Of a DNA stretch of 62,603 bases, positions 32,375 to 41,418 are shown piece by piece (position 1 is the stretch's first letter; the number at the start of each line of letters is the position of its first letter). The notes under the pieces were generated by a model, which was not told where the DNA came from, ran no database searches, and saw nothing but the letters and a program-made list of their open reading frames with translations. The DNA lies in contig JAFGCD010000037.1 of NCBI GenBank assembly GCA_016932835.1, positions 1-62,603 on the forward strand. The letters run 5' to 3'. The DNA is from Sedimentisphaerales bacterium (lineage in GTDB: Bacteria > Planctomycetota > Phycisphaerae > Sedimentisphaerales > Anaerobacaceae). Position numbers and translations under genes: made by a program.

Positions 32375-32800
32375 TCAATCCACTACATCCACGCCCATAC
32401 TTCGAGCCGTACCTTCGATAATCTTGTCGGCCTGTTCCAGGTCGTAAGCGTTCAGGTCCTTGAACTTCGTTTCCGAAATTTTGCGAACCTGCTCGGAAGT
32501 AATCTTACCCACCTTCTCCTTGTTCGGAATCCCGCTGCCCTTGGCGATTTCAGCGGCCTGTTTAATCAGAACCGCCGCCGGAGGGCTTTTCACCTCGAAC
32601 GTGAAACTCTTGTCTTTGTAAACGCTTATGACAACCGGCACCGTCGTTCCGTTGAGGTCTTTCGTCCGCTCGTTGAACTGAGAGACAAACTGGCCTATGT
32701 TGACACCGTGCTGCCCCAGAGCAGGACCTATCGGAGGCGCCGGCGTCGCCTTGCCTCCCGATGCCTGCAATTTAATCTTTACTGCAACTTCTTTAGCCAT
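32375..32800 (-). CDS. rplK: 50S ribosomal protein L11
   Basis: A 141-residue L11 at the GTPase-associated centre, needed for the stringent response. The N-terminal Pro-rich part ([30 protein letters not shown]) and the C-terminal RNA-binding domain ending [12 protein letters not shown] are typical. It is placed between nusG and rplA. Confidence 0.99.
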   Translation of the reverse strand: MAKEVAVKIKLQASGGKATPAPPIGPALGQHGVNIGQFVSQFNERTKDLNGTTVPVVISVYKDKSFTFEVKSPPAAVLIKQAAEIAKGSGIPNKEKVGKITSEQVRKISETKFKDLNAYDLEQADKIIEGTARSMGVDVVD

Positions 32801-32880
32801 CGCTTAACCCTTGTCGGAATTATAAGGTCCGATCCAATTCACCTCGTCTGATATCCGTCACCAATCCCGCACGACAAACA

Positions 32881-33423
32881 TCATATTTTTTCGATCTGCC
32901 AATACTCTATATCCAGCGGAGTACTCCTGCCGAATATCGTTACGATCACCTTTACAATGCCGCGCTCGGAATCAATCGAATCGACCACCCCCTCGAAATT
33001 TTCGAATGCTCCCTCGCGAATCTTGATTTGGTCGCCCTGTTCGAACTCCATTTTGATACTCGGGGTATCCTCGGGCTTCTCCGCATCGAGCAGCATCTTC
33101 GCCACATCTGTGTCTCTCATGGGAGTAGGGATGCCTTCGGTACCGATGAAATCACCGACACCGGAGGTCCCCTTAATCATGAACCACGCCTCTTCCGGAA
33201 CCCGGCCGTCCTCGGTGGATTCCATCTCCATGAAAACATAGCCCGGATACAGTTTCCGCTTGTGGATTGTCTGCTTGTTGCCGCGAATTCGCTTAATCTG
33301 CTCAACAGGAACTTCGATGCGCCCAACCGAGCCGCTCAAGCCCTCTTTCTCGACCTTCTGCTTCAGAGATTCCCTGACCTGAATCTCCTTGTTCGCCGCC
33401 ACTCGTAAAACGTACCACTGCAT
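32881..33423 (-). CDS. nusG: Transcription antitermination factor NusG
   Basis: A 180-residue NusG. The N-terminal NGN domain (MQWYVLRVAANKEIQVRESL, about 1-115) binds the RNA polymerase clamp. The C-terminal KOW domain (IKIREGAFENFEGVVDSIDSERGIVKVIVTIFGRSTPLDIE) contacts S10 or Rho. It lies 11 bases after secE, as in most bacteria. Confidence 0.99.
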   Translation of the reverse strand: MQWYVLRVAANKEIQVRESLKQKVEKEGLSGSVGRIEVPVEQIKRIRGNKQTIHKRKLYPGYVFMEMESTEDGRVPEEAWFMIKGTSGVGDFIGTEGIPTPMRDTDVAKMLLDAEKPEDTPSIKMEFEQGDQIKIREGAFENFEGVVDSIDSERGIVKVIVTIFGRSTPLDIEYWQIEKI

Positions 33424-33434
33424 AATTCAGTACC

Positions 33435-33836
33435 TTACTCCAGTATCCACGAGAAAAACGCCCTGAACAAAAGATCGGTAGCGCCAAGTAAAACCGCCGT
33501 CAGGATAACAACGACAATCACGATGCCTGTTGAGACAACGATCTCCTGCCTGCTGGACCAACTGACCTTCTTCATCTCACCTTCGGCGGCTATCATGAAG
33601 TCCGCCACAGAGGCCTTGTTGACCAGCCAGAAGAAAAAAAGACAAAACAACACGAATGCACCGGCAGGAACCATCGTCGAAATCCACATTGTTTGATTCG
33701 GTGAAAGACCCACGAGCCACACTTCCAGCTTCTGATAAAGCTTCCAACAGCCCGCCCCGGCTATGAGGGCGCCGGCAAAGGCAGTGCAAAGCCTTGTGTA
33801 TTTGCCCTGGCCTCGTTTGTAGATTTGAAAAGCCAT
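33435..33836 (-). CDS. secE: Preprotein translocase subunit SecE with extra membrane spans
   Basis: A 133-residue protein. The C-terminal 60 residues are SecE: EMKKVSWSSRQEIVVSTGIVIVVVILTAVLL, an amphipathic helix then the conserved span. Two further hydrophobic segments lie upstream (about residues 18-35 and 55-75), so three spans are predicted rather than the single span of most short SecE proteins. The ATG at 33836 is chosen (AAGGA upstream; a GTG two codons earlier is possible). It lies between tRNA-Trp and nusG. Confidence 0.93.
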   Translation of the reverse strand: MAFQIYKRGQGKYTRLCTAFAGALIAGAGCWKLYQKLEVWLVGLSPNQTMWISTMVPAGAFVLFCLFFFWLVNKASVADFMIAAEGEMKKVSWSSRQEIVVSTGIVIVVVILTAVLLGATDLLFRAFFSWILE

Positions 33837-33901
33837 AATCACAGAATCCTTATTTTGAACCGGTTTATCGACTGCTCACCGTAACTCAGGTCAAAAAGAA
33901 G

Positions 33902-33975
33902 CAGGCCAGGGGGGACTCGAACCCACAACCTTCGGTTTTGGAGACCGACGCTCTGCCAAATTGAGCTACTGGCCT
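33902..33975 (-). tRNA. tRNA-Trp (anticodon CCA)
   Basis: Cloverleaf with acceptor AGGCCAG/CTGGCCT, anticodon loop CTCCAAA and discriminator G, all typical of tRNA-Trp. The T stem has one mismatch (U50 opposite C64). CCA is not encoded. It sits between rpmG and secE, a position also seen for tRNA-Trp in many bacteria. Confidence 0.95.
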
Positions 33976-34016
33976 AATGTCCGTTCTCGTTGCCAACCGC
34001 AAGAACCGCCAAAACG

Positions 34017-34187
34017 TCACTTCCGCCTAATTTTGTGAACGGTATGAGCCCGCTCCTTCTTGCAGAACTTCTTCAACGTGAACTTCGGAGTGCCTTCGGC
34101 AACGCTGACATCCGTCCGATAGTTTCTTTCCTTGCACTGGCTGCATTCAAGCCAGACATATTCCCTTTTGCTCTTCTTCTTAGCCAT
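34017..34187 (-). CDS. rpmG: 50S ribosomal protein L33
   Basis: A 56-residue L33 read from the minus strand: MAKKKSKREYVWLECSQCKERNYRT at the N-terminal part and FCKKERAHTVHKIRRK at the end. The first zinc pair C-x2-C is present (Cys15, Cys18). In the second pair only Cys42 remains; Glu45 takes the place of the fourth Cys of the C+ form. It lies between tuf and tRNA-Trp, its standard site. Confidence 0.95.
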   Translation of the reverse strand: MAKKKSKREYVWLECSQCKERNYRTDVSVAEGTPKFTLKKFCKKERAHTVHKIRRK

Positions 34188-34320
34188 AAAGTTCGTTCCC
34201 GCCCGGCCTTACATTACCGGCGTAGAATAACCTGCTTTTTCACCGCAACGCCCCCCGGATACAACCCCGAGCTCTGCTGCCGCAGAATCAACACATAGTG
34301 CGTTTCGCAGTTCCAGATTC

Positions 34321-35535
34321 CTACTCAATCACCTTCGTAACCACACCGGCGCCAACCGTCCGGCCGCCCTCGCGAATAGCGAAGCGCAGGCCTTCCTCCA
34401 TCGCGATCGGAGAAATGATTTCGACATCCATGGCTATGTTATCACCGGGCATACACATCTCGGCGGTCTTGCCTTCACGGCTCTTCAGTGCGTGAACAGA
34501 ACCGGTTACATCGGTAGTCCTGAAGTAGAATTGCGGCCTGTAACCCGCAAAAAACGGAGTGTGGCGCCCCCCTTCTTCCTTGCTCAGAACGTAAACCTCC
34601 GCATCGAATCTCGTATGCGGAGTGATGCTTCCGGGAGCCGCACAGACCTGCCCCCGTTCCAATTCCTTCTTCTCAACACCTCTGAGAAGCAGCCCGACAT
34701 TATCCCCGGCCTGCCCTTCGTTGAGTGTCTTGTTAAACATTTCAACACCGGTGCACACCGTCTTGCGAACTTCCTTGGAAAGACCGACTATCTCGACTTC
34801 GTCGCCGGTGTGGATAACGCCGCGCTCAACCCTGCCGGTGCCCACTGTGCCGCGACCCTTGATACTGAAAACGTCCTCGACGGGCATAAGAAACGGCTTG
34901 TCCACATCACGAACAGGAAGCGGGAAATAGTCATCGACCGCAGCCATCAACTCGTCAATACACTTGCATGCCTCGTCGTCCTTGCCCTCGCTCTCCATAG
35001 CCGCCAGAGCAGAACCCTTGATGATAGGAATGTCGTCGCCGGGAAATTCGTACTTGTTCAGCAGGTCCCTGATTTCCAATTCGACAAGATCCAGCAGCTC
35101 CGGATCATCTACCTGGTCAACCTTGTTCATGAACACAACAATGCTCGGCACGTTAACCTGGCGAGCCAGAAGAATGTGCTCGCGAGTCTGAGGCATAGGT
35201 CCGTCGCTGGCGGCTACGACCAGAATCGCGCCGTCCATCTGGGCGGCGCCGGTTATCATATTCTTAATATAGTCGGCATGGCCGGGGCAATCGACGTGTG
35301 CATAATGACGGTTGTCGGTTTCGTACTCTACATGCGCCGTATTGATTGTGATGCCGCGCTCCTTCTCTTCAGGGGCGTTGTCGATATCCTCGAACTTCTT
35401 GACATTGCCCTTGCCGGCCTTCTGTGCAAGACGCATCGTAATAGCCGCGGTCAAAGTTGTCTTACCATGATCGATATGGCCGATTGTCCCGATATTAATA
35501 TGTGGTTTTGTTCGTTCGAATACCGCCTTAGCCAT
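34321..35535 (-). CDS. tuf: Elongation factor Tu
   Basis: A 404-residue GTPase that delivers aminoacyl-tRNA to the ribosome. G1 is GHIDHGKT (about 19-26), G2 has [10 protein letters not shown]3 DCPGHADY, G4 NKVD. Domains II and III follow ([13 protein letters not shown], and [10 protein letters not shown]). Only one tuf is in the window and it is unlinked from fusA. It follows tRNA-Thr by about 170 bases under one promoter. Confidence 0.99.
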   Translation of the reverse strand: MAKAVFERTKPHINIGTIGHIDHGKTTLTAAITMRLAQKAGKGNVKKFEDIDNAPEEKERGITINTAHVEYETDNRHYAHVDCPGHADYIKNMITGAAQMDGAILVVAASDGPMPQTREHILLARQVNVPSIVVFMNKVDQVDDPELLDLVELEIRDLLNKYEFPGDDIPIIKGSALAAMESEGKDDEACKCIDELMAAVDDYFPLPVRDVDKPFLMPVEDVFSIKGRGTVGTGRVERGVIHTGDEVEIVGLSKEVRKTVCTGVEMFNKTLNEGQAGDNVGLLLRGVEKKELERGQVCAAPGSITPHTRFDAEVYVLSKEEGGRHTPFFAGYRPQFYFRTTDVTGSVHALKSREGKTAEMCMPGDNIAMDVEIISPIAMEEGLRFAIREGGRTVGAGVVTKVIE

Positions 35536-35708
35536 CGTAATCTAAGCCTCCAATGTTCTGGGTTAGTGTTTGCTTAATCCCTGTCCTGTTGAATAACCGT
35601 TTCCTAAAATCTCAATCTTCAAATCTTTGTATAGTCAATTCACAGCCTGAATCAAAACCGTTTCGAAACCGTCGAAACACACAATCCGGGCTTGACCAGC
35701 TTGCATTT

Positions 35709-35781
<73 letters not shown>

Positions 35782-36093
35782 ATTCAACCGATCGCACCCA
35801 ACGAGTGCCAATCGAATCAAAAACTAACTCTAACTGCCTAGCTTACATACCTAAGAATACGAACACTTCCCCTTACTCCTAACCCGATTCATGTTTTCCA
35901 ACGGTCCAGGAGTCAGCGGTTTTCTTAAGCTTTCGAATTTGAATCGCTAAGTTTACAGAAACTCGCCGACAAGTGCAAAGAGAAAAATCCGGAAAAAATC
36001 AGAAAAAAGCTAAAAAAGGCAAATCCCCGTATATTTCCAGCCCCCCAGTCCGCCTCTGTTACCCCAATCGCCGAGTCTCGCCTGCTGGCTTGG
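35782..36093 (-). other. Intergenic region between tRNA-Thr/tuf and the HEAT gene
   Basis: No gene is seen. It contains the tRNA-Thr/tuf promoter and, nearer the HEAT gene, three T-rich runs on the minus strand (36000-36020 area) after the HEAT stop codon. No clean terminator hairpin was found next to them. Confidence 0.6.
35950..35978 (-). promoter_or_regulatory. Promoter of the tRNA-Thr/tuf transcript
   Basis: Minus strand -35 TTGCAC (35973-35978), 17-bp spacer, -10 TAAACT (35950-35955). Transcription would begin near 35943, about 160 nt before the tRNA. With no clear promoter or terminator downstream until rpsG, it may feed the genes as far as rpsG. Confidence 0.7.
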
Positions 36094-38382
36094 TTATGAG
36101 CGCGGCTTGCCCGGTGAATTCGGCTCAGGTATCGTCGCGCCTGTGGATCCGCCGGCCAGTTTGGGTTTTCTGAACCGGGCTGCCCAGTCCCTAAGCCAAT
36201 TCTGCCACAACGGCCTGCCCGCAGGCGTCTTGATCTTCGTCAATGCAGCGACAAGCAGATTCGGGTCTGCCCCCGCCGGCGGTCTGGCCAGATATTCGTC
36301 AAGAGAGCGAACTACGGCATCGTTAGGGTCGATATCCGCCTCAATTAAGCGGTTTTCGACGATTTGGCCCGCCAAATCGACCTTCGGCCACATCAAATAG
36401 GCATACAGAAGGTCCGGTAATATTGCCTTTTTGAACTCTTCAGTCGATGCAGCAACGTAAAGTCCGCCCAGATAACTCGCCGCCTGTTCGTATTGTCCGG
36501 TTTTCAGGTACAGCCCAGCGAGCTTCTCCTGAACGTTCTGCAGCATCGCAGGCTTATTTTCCGCCACCGCCTTGCGCTTGGCAACTTCTAAAAACGTGAT
36601 TTTCTGGCTGTCAGAGGCCTGTATGCTTCCGGCCTCTGCCGTGAATATGCCGACCCAAGTGCTCAAAACCTCGGCCTCGGCGCCATTGAATATCTTCAGC
36701 ATAGCCTGCCAGGCAGGCTCGCTCTCGGAATTAGACCCTATCTTGCCCGCGAGCCACGCCAAATCCTCTTTTCCGCCCACCTCGGCGGCCAGTGCTATCA
36801 GTTTCTTCCTTATTATGATGCTCGGATCTGCAACAAAGTCTTTTGCGAGCCGTTTTAACGCCGCGGCCTTGTCAATGTGAATCAGGCCGTCAACGGCCGC
36901 CTCTCGCACGAAATCCGTCTTATCGCTCAAGGCAGCCTCAAAAAACGGTCCAAAACGCTTCCTCGACTGTGCCTTGTGCATACTCTGAGGCGCACAAAGG
37001 GCCGACATGGCACTGAGCAATTCGCCCCGCAGCGTCCCGTCCGAATCGCTCTTCAGGGCAGCATATCTATCCGCCAGCAGCGCAAAGTGCTTGTCTGCCT
37101 CGGAATTAGTCAATCCATCCTGCTCAAGAAGCATTCTCAGGACTTCAGCGCCCTTTTCGGTCTTTGCCGCCGTCTCGTCTGAAAGATACTTCACAGCCCA
37201 TTCGAGGGTCTTTTTTCTGATCTCAGGAGCGATATTTATCTTCGAATTGGGCAGGAACGCAATATAGCACGCCCTGCCGAGCGCGCTGAAGATTGCGGTT
37301 TTGACTTGGTCATCCTGCTCTGCTTCCAGTTGCGCCAGCAGCATTTGTGCCGAATCGACCTCGGTCATAAAAGACAGCACGTCTGCGGTTTTCAGGCGAA
37401 CGTTCCTGTCGCCATCGGCGACCAATTTCACAAGAACAGGGCCTACAACCTCTGGAAGCTTTGGATTGGGCCTGGTTCCGACACGATCCTGCCGGATTCT
37501 CTCCAGTGTCCACAATCTTACAACCGTCTCCGATCCCTCCAAATGGCCGGACAGAAACTTCGCTTTCTCCGCGTCATCGCTGATCGAGGCATACACATCG
37601 CCCAGCGCCTGCAAATACCGGCCCTGCCACAGGGCCAACTCGACTTTTGTGTTGCGAATCAACGATTCTTTGCGTATCAGCCGCTTTTGAAGAAAAATCG
37701 TCGGGCCCTCGGCTATTAATTGTCTGATAGTATCGGCCCGAACCGCAGGGCTGTCGCCGCACTCTATTCCAACCGCTGAGAGCGCCTCCTGAGCCGTTTC
37801 GGAGATTTCCTTCTGCGGATTGTCAACCAGCCTTAGAAGCGCAACTGCCGCTCGCATATCGGGACGCAGTTCGAGGGCATAAATGGCAACAAGCTTGGCC
37901 TGGAGCGGCGTCGCCGCATCGCTTATCATCCTGTCGATCTGTGCGGATATCTGCTCATAGTCGAATATCAGGGTGGCCTCGGCCCCCAGTCTTGCCGTCT
38001 CCCTGTTATCAGCGCCCATTACGCCAAACAGGGGTTCTATGAAATCGCCGGCATCCCTCAGAGCCGCCTTTCCTGTCCCCGCCTGAATCAGGGCCTTGCA
38101 GACAGCATTGAGGACCGCGCTGTTCTCGGTCTGCTTCAAGGCATCCAGCAGAATCCCGCGAGCCAGCGGGTTCTCACTGAGCAGCATAACGGTCGCAGCG
38201 TTTGCGCGCATCTGGTCGCTTGAACCTTTGTCCAGCAGGGCGTCTTTCGTCAGTTTCAATTGCGGGTCAAGCTCCCCTGTCTTGGCGACCGTCTCGGCGG
38301 CAAAAAGCCCGCCTGTGACAACCTGTGATTGCAGCAGTATTACCGATGCTAATACTATAAGATGCAGCCGCCCTGTGCTCAT
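36094..38382 (-). CDS. Exported HEAT-repeat protein
   Basis: A 762-residue protein with an N-terminal signal peptide (HLIVLASVILLQSQVVTGGLFA, cleavage near AET). The rest is almost all alpha-helical repeats of 30-40 residues, with HEAT-like units such as RNVRLKTADVLSFM and DFVREAAVDGLIHI. A TPR-like pair lies near residues 615-650 (LQNVQEKLAGLYLKTGQYEQAASYL). Such proteins act as binding scaffolds. No catalytic motif is visible and the partner is unknown. It has no obvious functional link to xerD, which lies 160 bases upstream on the same strand. Confidence 0.85.
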   Translation of the reverse strand: MSTGRLHLIVLASVILLQSQVVTGGLFAAETVAKTGELDPQLKLTKDALLDKGSSDQMRANAATVMLLSENPLARGILLDALKQTENSAVLNAVCKALIQAGTGKAALRDAGDFIEPLFGVMGADNRETARLGAEATLIFDYEQISAQIDRMISDAATPLQAKLVAIYALELRPDMRAAVALLRLVDNPQKEISETAQEALSAVGIECGDSPAVRADTIRQLIAEGPTIFLQKRLIRKESLIRNTKVELALWQGRYLQALGDVYASISDDAEKAKFLSGHLEGSETVVRLWTLERIRQDRVGTRPNPKLPEVVGPVLVKLVADGDRNVRLKTADVLSFMTEVDSAQMLLAQLEAEQDDQVKTAIFSALGRACYIAFLPNSKINIAPEIRKKTLEWAVKYLSDETAAKTEKGAEVLRMLLEQDGLTNSEADKHFALLADRYAALKSDSDGTLRGELLSAMSALCAPQSMHKAQSRKRFGPFFEAALSDKTDFVREAAVDGLIHIDKAAALKRLAKDFVADPSIIIRKKLIALAAEVGGKEDLAWLAGKIGSNSESEPAWQAMLKIFNGAEAEVLSTWVGIFTAEAGSIQASDSQKITFLEVAKRKAVAENKPAMLQNVQEKLAGLYLKTGQYEQAASYLGGLYVAASTEEFKKAILPDLLYAYLMWPKVDLAGQIVENRLIEADIDPNDAVVRSLDEYLARPPAGADPNLLVAALTKIKTPAGRPLWQNWLRDWAARFRKPKLAGGSTGATIPEPNSPGKPRS

Positions 38383-38541
38383 CCGTAAGATACCCTAAAG
38401 AAAACGCTCAACGTGCATTCGAAGAACATAATAAGGCCCGAAGCCGCCGGAGTCAATTTCGATTTTCACTGATTCATAATTTATCGTCGATACTTTGCCT
38501 CACATTAAGGAAAGGCTCTCCTGATCGCTGTGTTTCTGCTC

Positions 38542-39480
38542 TCAGGGCCTGGGGTGAAACTTCTTGTGAATTTGTCTCAGTCTCTCCTGATCGACATGCG
38601 TATAAATCTGTGTAGTTGCAATATCGACGTGCCCCAACATTTCCTGGACACTTCGTAAATCGGCGCCGCCGTTCAACAGATGAGTCGCAAAACAATGTCT
38701 CAAAGTATGTACGGTCAGATTCCGGGGCATACCGGCGCGGACCGCATATTTCTTGACCAATCGCCAGATTTCAATACGCCCCAACGGCAGTCCTGTTCGT
38801 GAGAGCAGCAGGAAATCGCCGCTGCCGGGCTTTGCAAGCCGAGGCCGCAGATTCGCAAGATACTCGACAGTCGCCGCGATTGCAGCCTTGCCCACCGGCA
38901 CTACTCGTTCCCTGCCGCCCTTGCCCAGACACCGCAGATATCCGATATCCAGATTCAGGTCCGATACCTTCAAGCCAGCCAATTCACTGGCCCGCAACCC
39001 CGTAGCGTAAAGCAGTTCGAGCATAGCTTTGTCTCGAAGGTAATAGGGCTCTTTCGTTGACGGAGCATTAAGCAAATCGATCATCTGCTGTTTGCCGGCA
39101 ATCGTAGGCAGCTTCTGCCAAAGTTTTGGCCCTTCCAGCAATTCCGTGAAGTCGTTTTGAACCAGCCCGGTAAGCTTTGCGAATCGCAGAAACATCCTGA
39201 TGGCGACAACGCACCGCTTCATCGAACTCTCGGCCTTGCTCTTTCGAGCGATACTGTGCATATAGCTCTGGACGACCTCGGGCGTAAGCTGGTCCAATCG
39301 GCTCACCTTCCCGGACTGGCAGAACTCGAGCAGGCCTCTCAAGTCGCGACCGTAACCCAATATCGTATTCTCAGCCAGGCCCGCCTCGACCTGGAGATAA
39401 TCGAGGAAATTCTTGACAATCGGACCCAGAGGCAGTCTAAGCAATTTCTCGCCCACAGATTGTGTTTGCGTCGAAGGCAT
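38542..39480 (-). CDS. xerD: Tyrosine recombinase XerC/XerD type
   Basis: A 312-residue recombinase of chromosome-dimer-resolution size. The N-terminal core-binding domain (about 15-110) precedes the catalytic domain. All catalytic residues are visible: Arg in TGLRASEL, Lys in LGKGGRERVVPV, His-x-x-Arg in HTLRHCFATH, His in LGHVDIATTQIYTHV and the nucleophile Tyr in the same motif. It probably resolves chromosome dimers at dif together with a partner. XerC and XerD cannot be told apart with certainty without comparison. It is unlike the truncated integrase at the left edge, which has a degenerate active site. Confidence 0.93.
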   Translation of the reverse strand: MPSTQTQSVGEKLLRLPLGPIVKNFLDYLQVEAGLAENTILGYGRDLRGLLEFCQSGKVSRLDQLTPEVVQSYMHSIARKSKAESSMKRCVVAIRMFLRFAKLTGLVQNDFTELLEGPKLWQKLPTIAGKQQMIDLLNAPSTKEPYYLRDKAMLELLYATGLRASELAGLKVSDLNLDIGYLRCLGKGGRERVVPVGKAAIAATVEYLANLRPRLAKPGSGDFLLLSRTGLPLGRIEIWRLVKKYAVRAGMPRNLTVHTLRHCFATHLLNGGADLRSVQEMLGHVDIATTQIYTHVDQERLRQIHKKFHPRP

Positions 39481-39629
39481 CGATAACCCTGGAAAATAAT
39501 CGCTTATGGCGCGCGGCGCGAGGTTACTCTATACAACAGTATCGGCTGGACGGCAGGCTATTCTTTAAGATGCAGAAAGGGCCGCTGTCGCATCCTGGGC
39601 GCCGGCCGCGGCAAAAATTCAATTGGTGC

Positions 39630-39658
39630 TTGAGGTCGGCGCCGGGCATGGATATAAT
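39630..39658 (+). promoter_or_regulatory. Promoter of the lipoprotein-galE group
   Basis: -35 TTGAGG (39630-39635), 17-bp spacer, perfect -10 TATAAT (39653-39658). The start would be near 39665, about 20 nt before the lipoprotein ATG. It could also read through galE, the ROK kinase and the deacetylase, which follow closely on the same strand. Confidence 0.75.
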
Positions 39659-39685
39659 CGCGGTGAATTCAGGAGAACGAACATT

Positions 39686-40366
39686 ATGAATGCTGAATTA
39701 TACTCAAGGCCAACGGCTCAACGCACAGGATTCGCGGCACAGCCGCCGATAAGCAAGACCTTCGTCCGCCTGCCGTCATCTCTTCCTTGTCTTCTGTCGT
39801 CGGTTATCTGTTGCCTGTTATTGGTCGGCTGTTCCGGCCGGCAAACCGGCGACAATGCGGTCGTAGAACAAGTCCCTCAGGTCTGTCTTGGCGATATAGA
39901 TAAGACTTCGGCGATGTCGGCCGTCGAGGAGGTCCTGGTCAACATGCGATTCACTATCGAGAAAGCGAATCCGCAGACAGGTCTGATACGCACAAAACCG
40001 CTGTCCGGAGCACAGTTCTTCGAGTTTTGGCGCAAGGACAGCCTGGGAGGCTTCAATAAGGCCGAAGCCAACCTGCACAGCATCAGACGAACGGTCGAGG
40101 TGGAAGTCGCCGCCAAGGATACAGGCATGTGTATAGGCTGTGACGTCAGGACCCAGCGCCTCAACCTGCCCGAACGCGAGGTCAGCAGCAGCGCCAGGGC
40201 ATACGAGCTGTTTTCCAAGAGCAGCGCGTCGATGCAGCGGCTCCGGTTCAACCCCCAGCAGGAAGCGGCTGTCGCCTGGGTGGATCTGGGCAGCGATACC
40301 GAACTCGCCTGCGAACTGCTCGAACAAATCGAGAGGCAAATCCTGCAGCCAGGAAGAGTAGAGTAG
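39686..40366 (+). CDS. Lipoprotein of unknown function
   Basis: A 226-residue protein with an unusually long N-terminal region (about 35 residues) before a hydrophobic stretch (LPCLLSSVICCLLLVG) ending in a lipobox, LLVGC, so it should be lipid-anchored at the outer or inner membrane. The mature part has no motif I recognise; it is mixed alpha/beta with several conserved-looking basic patches. The ATG at 39686 has AGGAG 10 bases upstream. The galE start lies 2 bases after its stop, so the two are probably co-translated. Confidence 0.8.
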   Translation: MNAELYSRPTAQRTGFAAQPPISKTFVRLPSSLPCLLSSVICCLLLVGCSGRQTGDNAVVEQVPQVCLGDIDKTSAMSAVEEVLVNMRFTIEKANPQTGLIRTKPLSGAQFFEFWRKDSLGGFNKAEANLHSIRRTVEVEVAAKDTGMCIGCDVRTQRLNLPEREVSSSARAYELFSKSSASMQRLRFNPQQEAAVAWVDLGSDTELACELLEQIERQILQPGRVE

Positions 40367-40368
40367 AT

Positions 40369-41352
40369 ATGAGAGTTCTGATCTGCGGCGGCGCAGGATA
40401 CATCGGAAGCAATATGACGTTTCTGCTGACCGAGAAAGGCTGCGATCCCATTGTCTTCGACAACTTCAGCAAGGGCCATCGAACCGCAGTGCGCCGGGCC
40501 GAACTGGTTGAAGGCGACCTCGCCGACTACGATCTGCTCGTAAATACCCTGAAAGACCGCAATATCGAAGCGGTCATGCACTTCGCAGCCTCGATAGAGG
40601 TCGGTGAATCGGTCCGGGTCCCTTTGGAGTACTATCGCAACAACTTCTGCAATACTCGCAATCTCCTCCAGGCCATGGAGACCGCCGGGATCGAGAAGTT
40701 TGTTTTCAGCAGCACGGCGGCGGTGTACGGCCGGCCCGCCGAGATACCTATTACCGAAGAATGCCCCAAAGACCCGATCAATCCCTACGGACAGTCCAAA
40801 TGGGCCGTCGAGAGGATGTGCCACTACCAGAGCCGGACCGGCAGGCTGCGATATGCGGCCCTGCGGTACTTCAACGCCTGCGGGGCAGGCGGCAACGCAA
40901 CGCTCGGCGAAGACCACAGGCCCGAATCCCACCTGATCCCGCTGATAATCCGGGCCGCCATGGGCCGGCGCGACTCCATAAGCATCTTCGGAACAGACTA
41001 CCCGACGCCCGACGGAACCTGCATTCGTGACTACATCCATATCGACGATCTGTGCATGGCGCATCTGCTGGCACTCGACAAGCTCGATACGAGCAGCGAA
41101 CTGGTCTATAACCTCGGCAACGGCAGCGGCTATTCGGTCAGGCAGGTAATCGAAACGGTAAGAAAGATAGCCGGCAAGGACTTCAAGGTCACCGAGGCCG
41201 AGAGAAGGGCAGGCGACCCGCCGGTGCTGACCTCCGACGCCGCCAAAGCAAAAAAGGAATTGGGCTGGGAACCGCAAAAACCGGAACTTGAAGAGATGGT
41301 CGAAAGCGCATGGAAATGGCACAACGACCATCCGAACGGATACCCCGATTGA
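40369..41352 (+). CDS. galE: UDP-glucose 4-epimerase
   Basis: A 327-residue extended SDR that interconverts UDP-glucose and UDP-galactose (and possibly the GlcNAc/GalNAc pair) using bound NAD. The Rossmann motif GGAGYIGS is at residues 7-14. The catalytic Ser is in FSSTAAVYG and the Tyr/Lys pair in YGQSK. The nucleotide-sugar binding loop (LRYFNACGAG) is present. It supplies activated sugars for cell-surface polymers. It lies between the lipoprotein and the ROK kinase. Confidence 0.95.
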   Translation: MRVLICGGAGYIGSNMTFLLTEKGCDPIVFDNFSKGHRTAVRRAELVEGDLADYDLLVNTLKDRNIEAVMHFAASIEVGESVRVPLEYYRNNFCNTRNLLQAMETAGIEKFVFSSTAAVYGRPAEIPITEECPKDPINPYGQSKWAVERMCHYQSRTGRLRYAALRYFNACGAGGNATLGEDHRPESHLIPLIIRAAMGRRDSISIFGTDYPTPDGTCIRDYIHIDDLCMAHLLALDKLDTSSELVYNLGNGSGYSVRQVIETVRKIAGKDFKVTEAERRAGDPPVLTSDAAKAKKELGWEPQKPELEEMVESAWKWHNDHPNGYPD

Positions 41353-41418
41353 AACACGGCTATAAAAGTAAAGGCCGCCGAATACGAGAAAGTGTAATCT
41401 GAATCTTGAGGTGAAGAA

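Noticed and set aside
34492..35577. A 361-codon plus-strand frame over tuf
   Set aside because: It is the antisense shadow of elongation factor Tu, with no family similarity.
39877..41331. A 484-codon minus-strand frame opposite the lipoprotein gene and galE
   Set aside because: It crosses two well-supported genes on the other strand and shows no motif.
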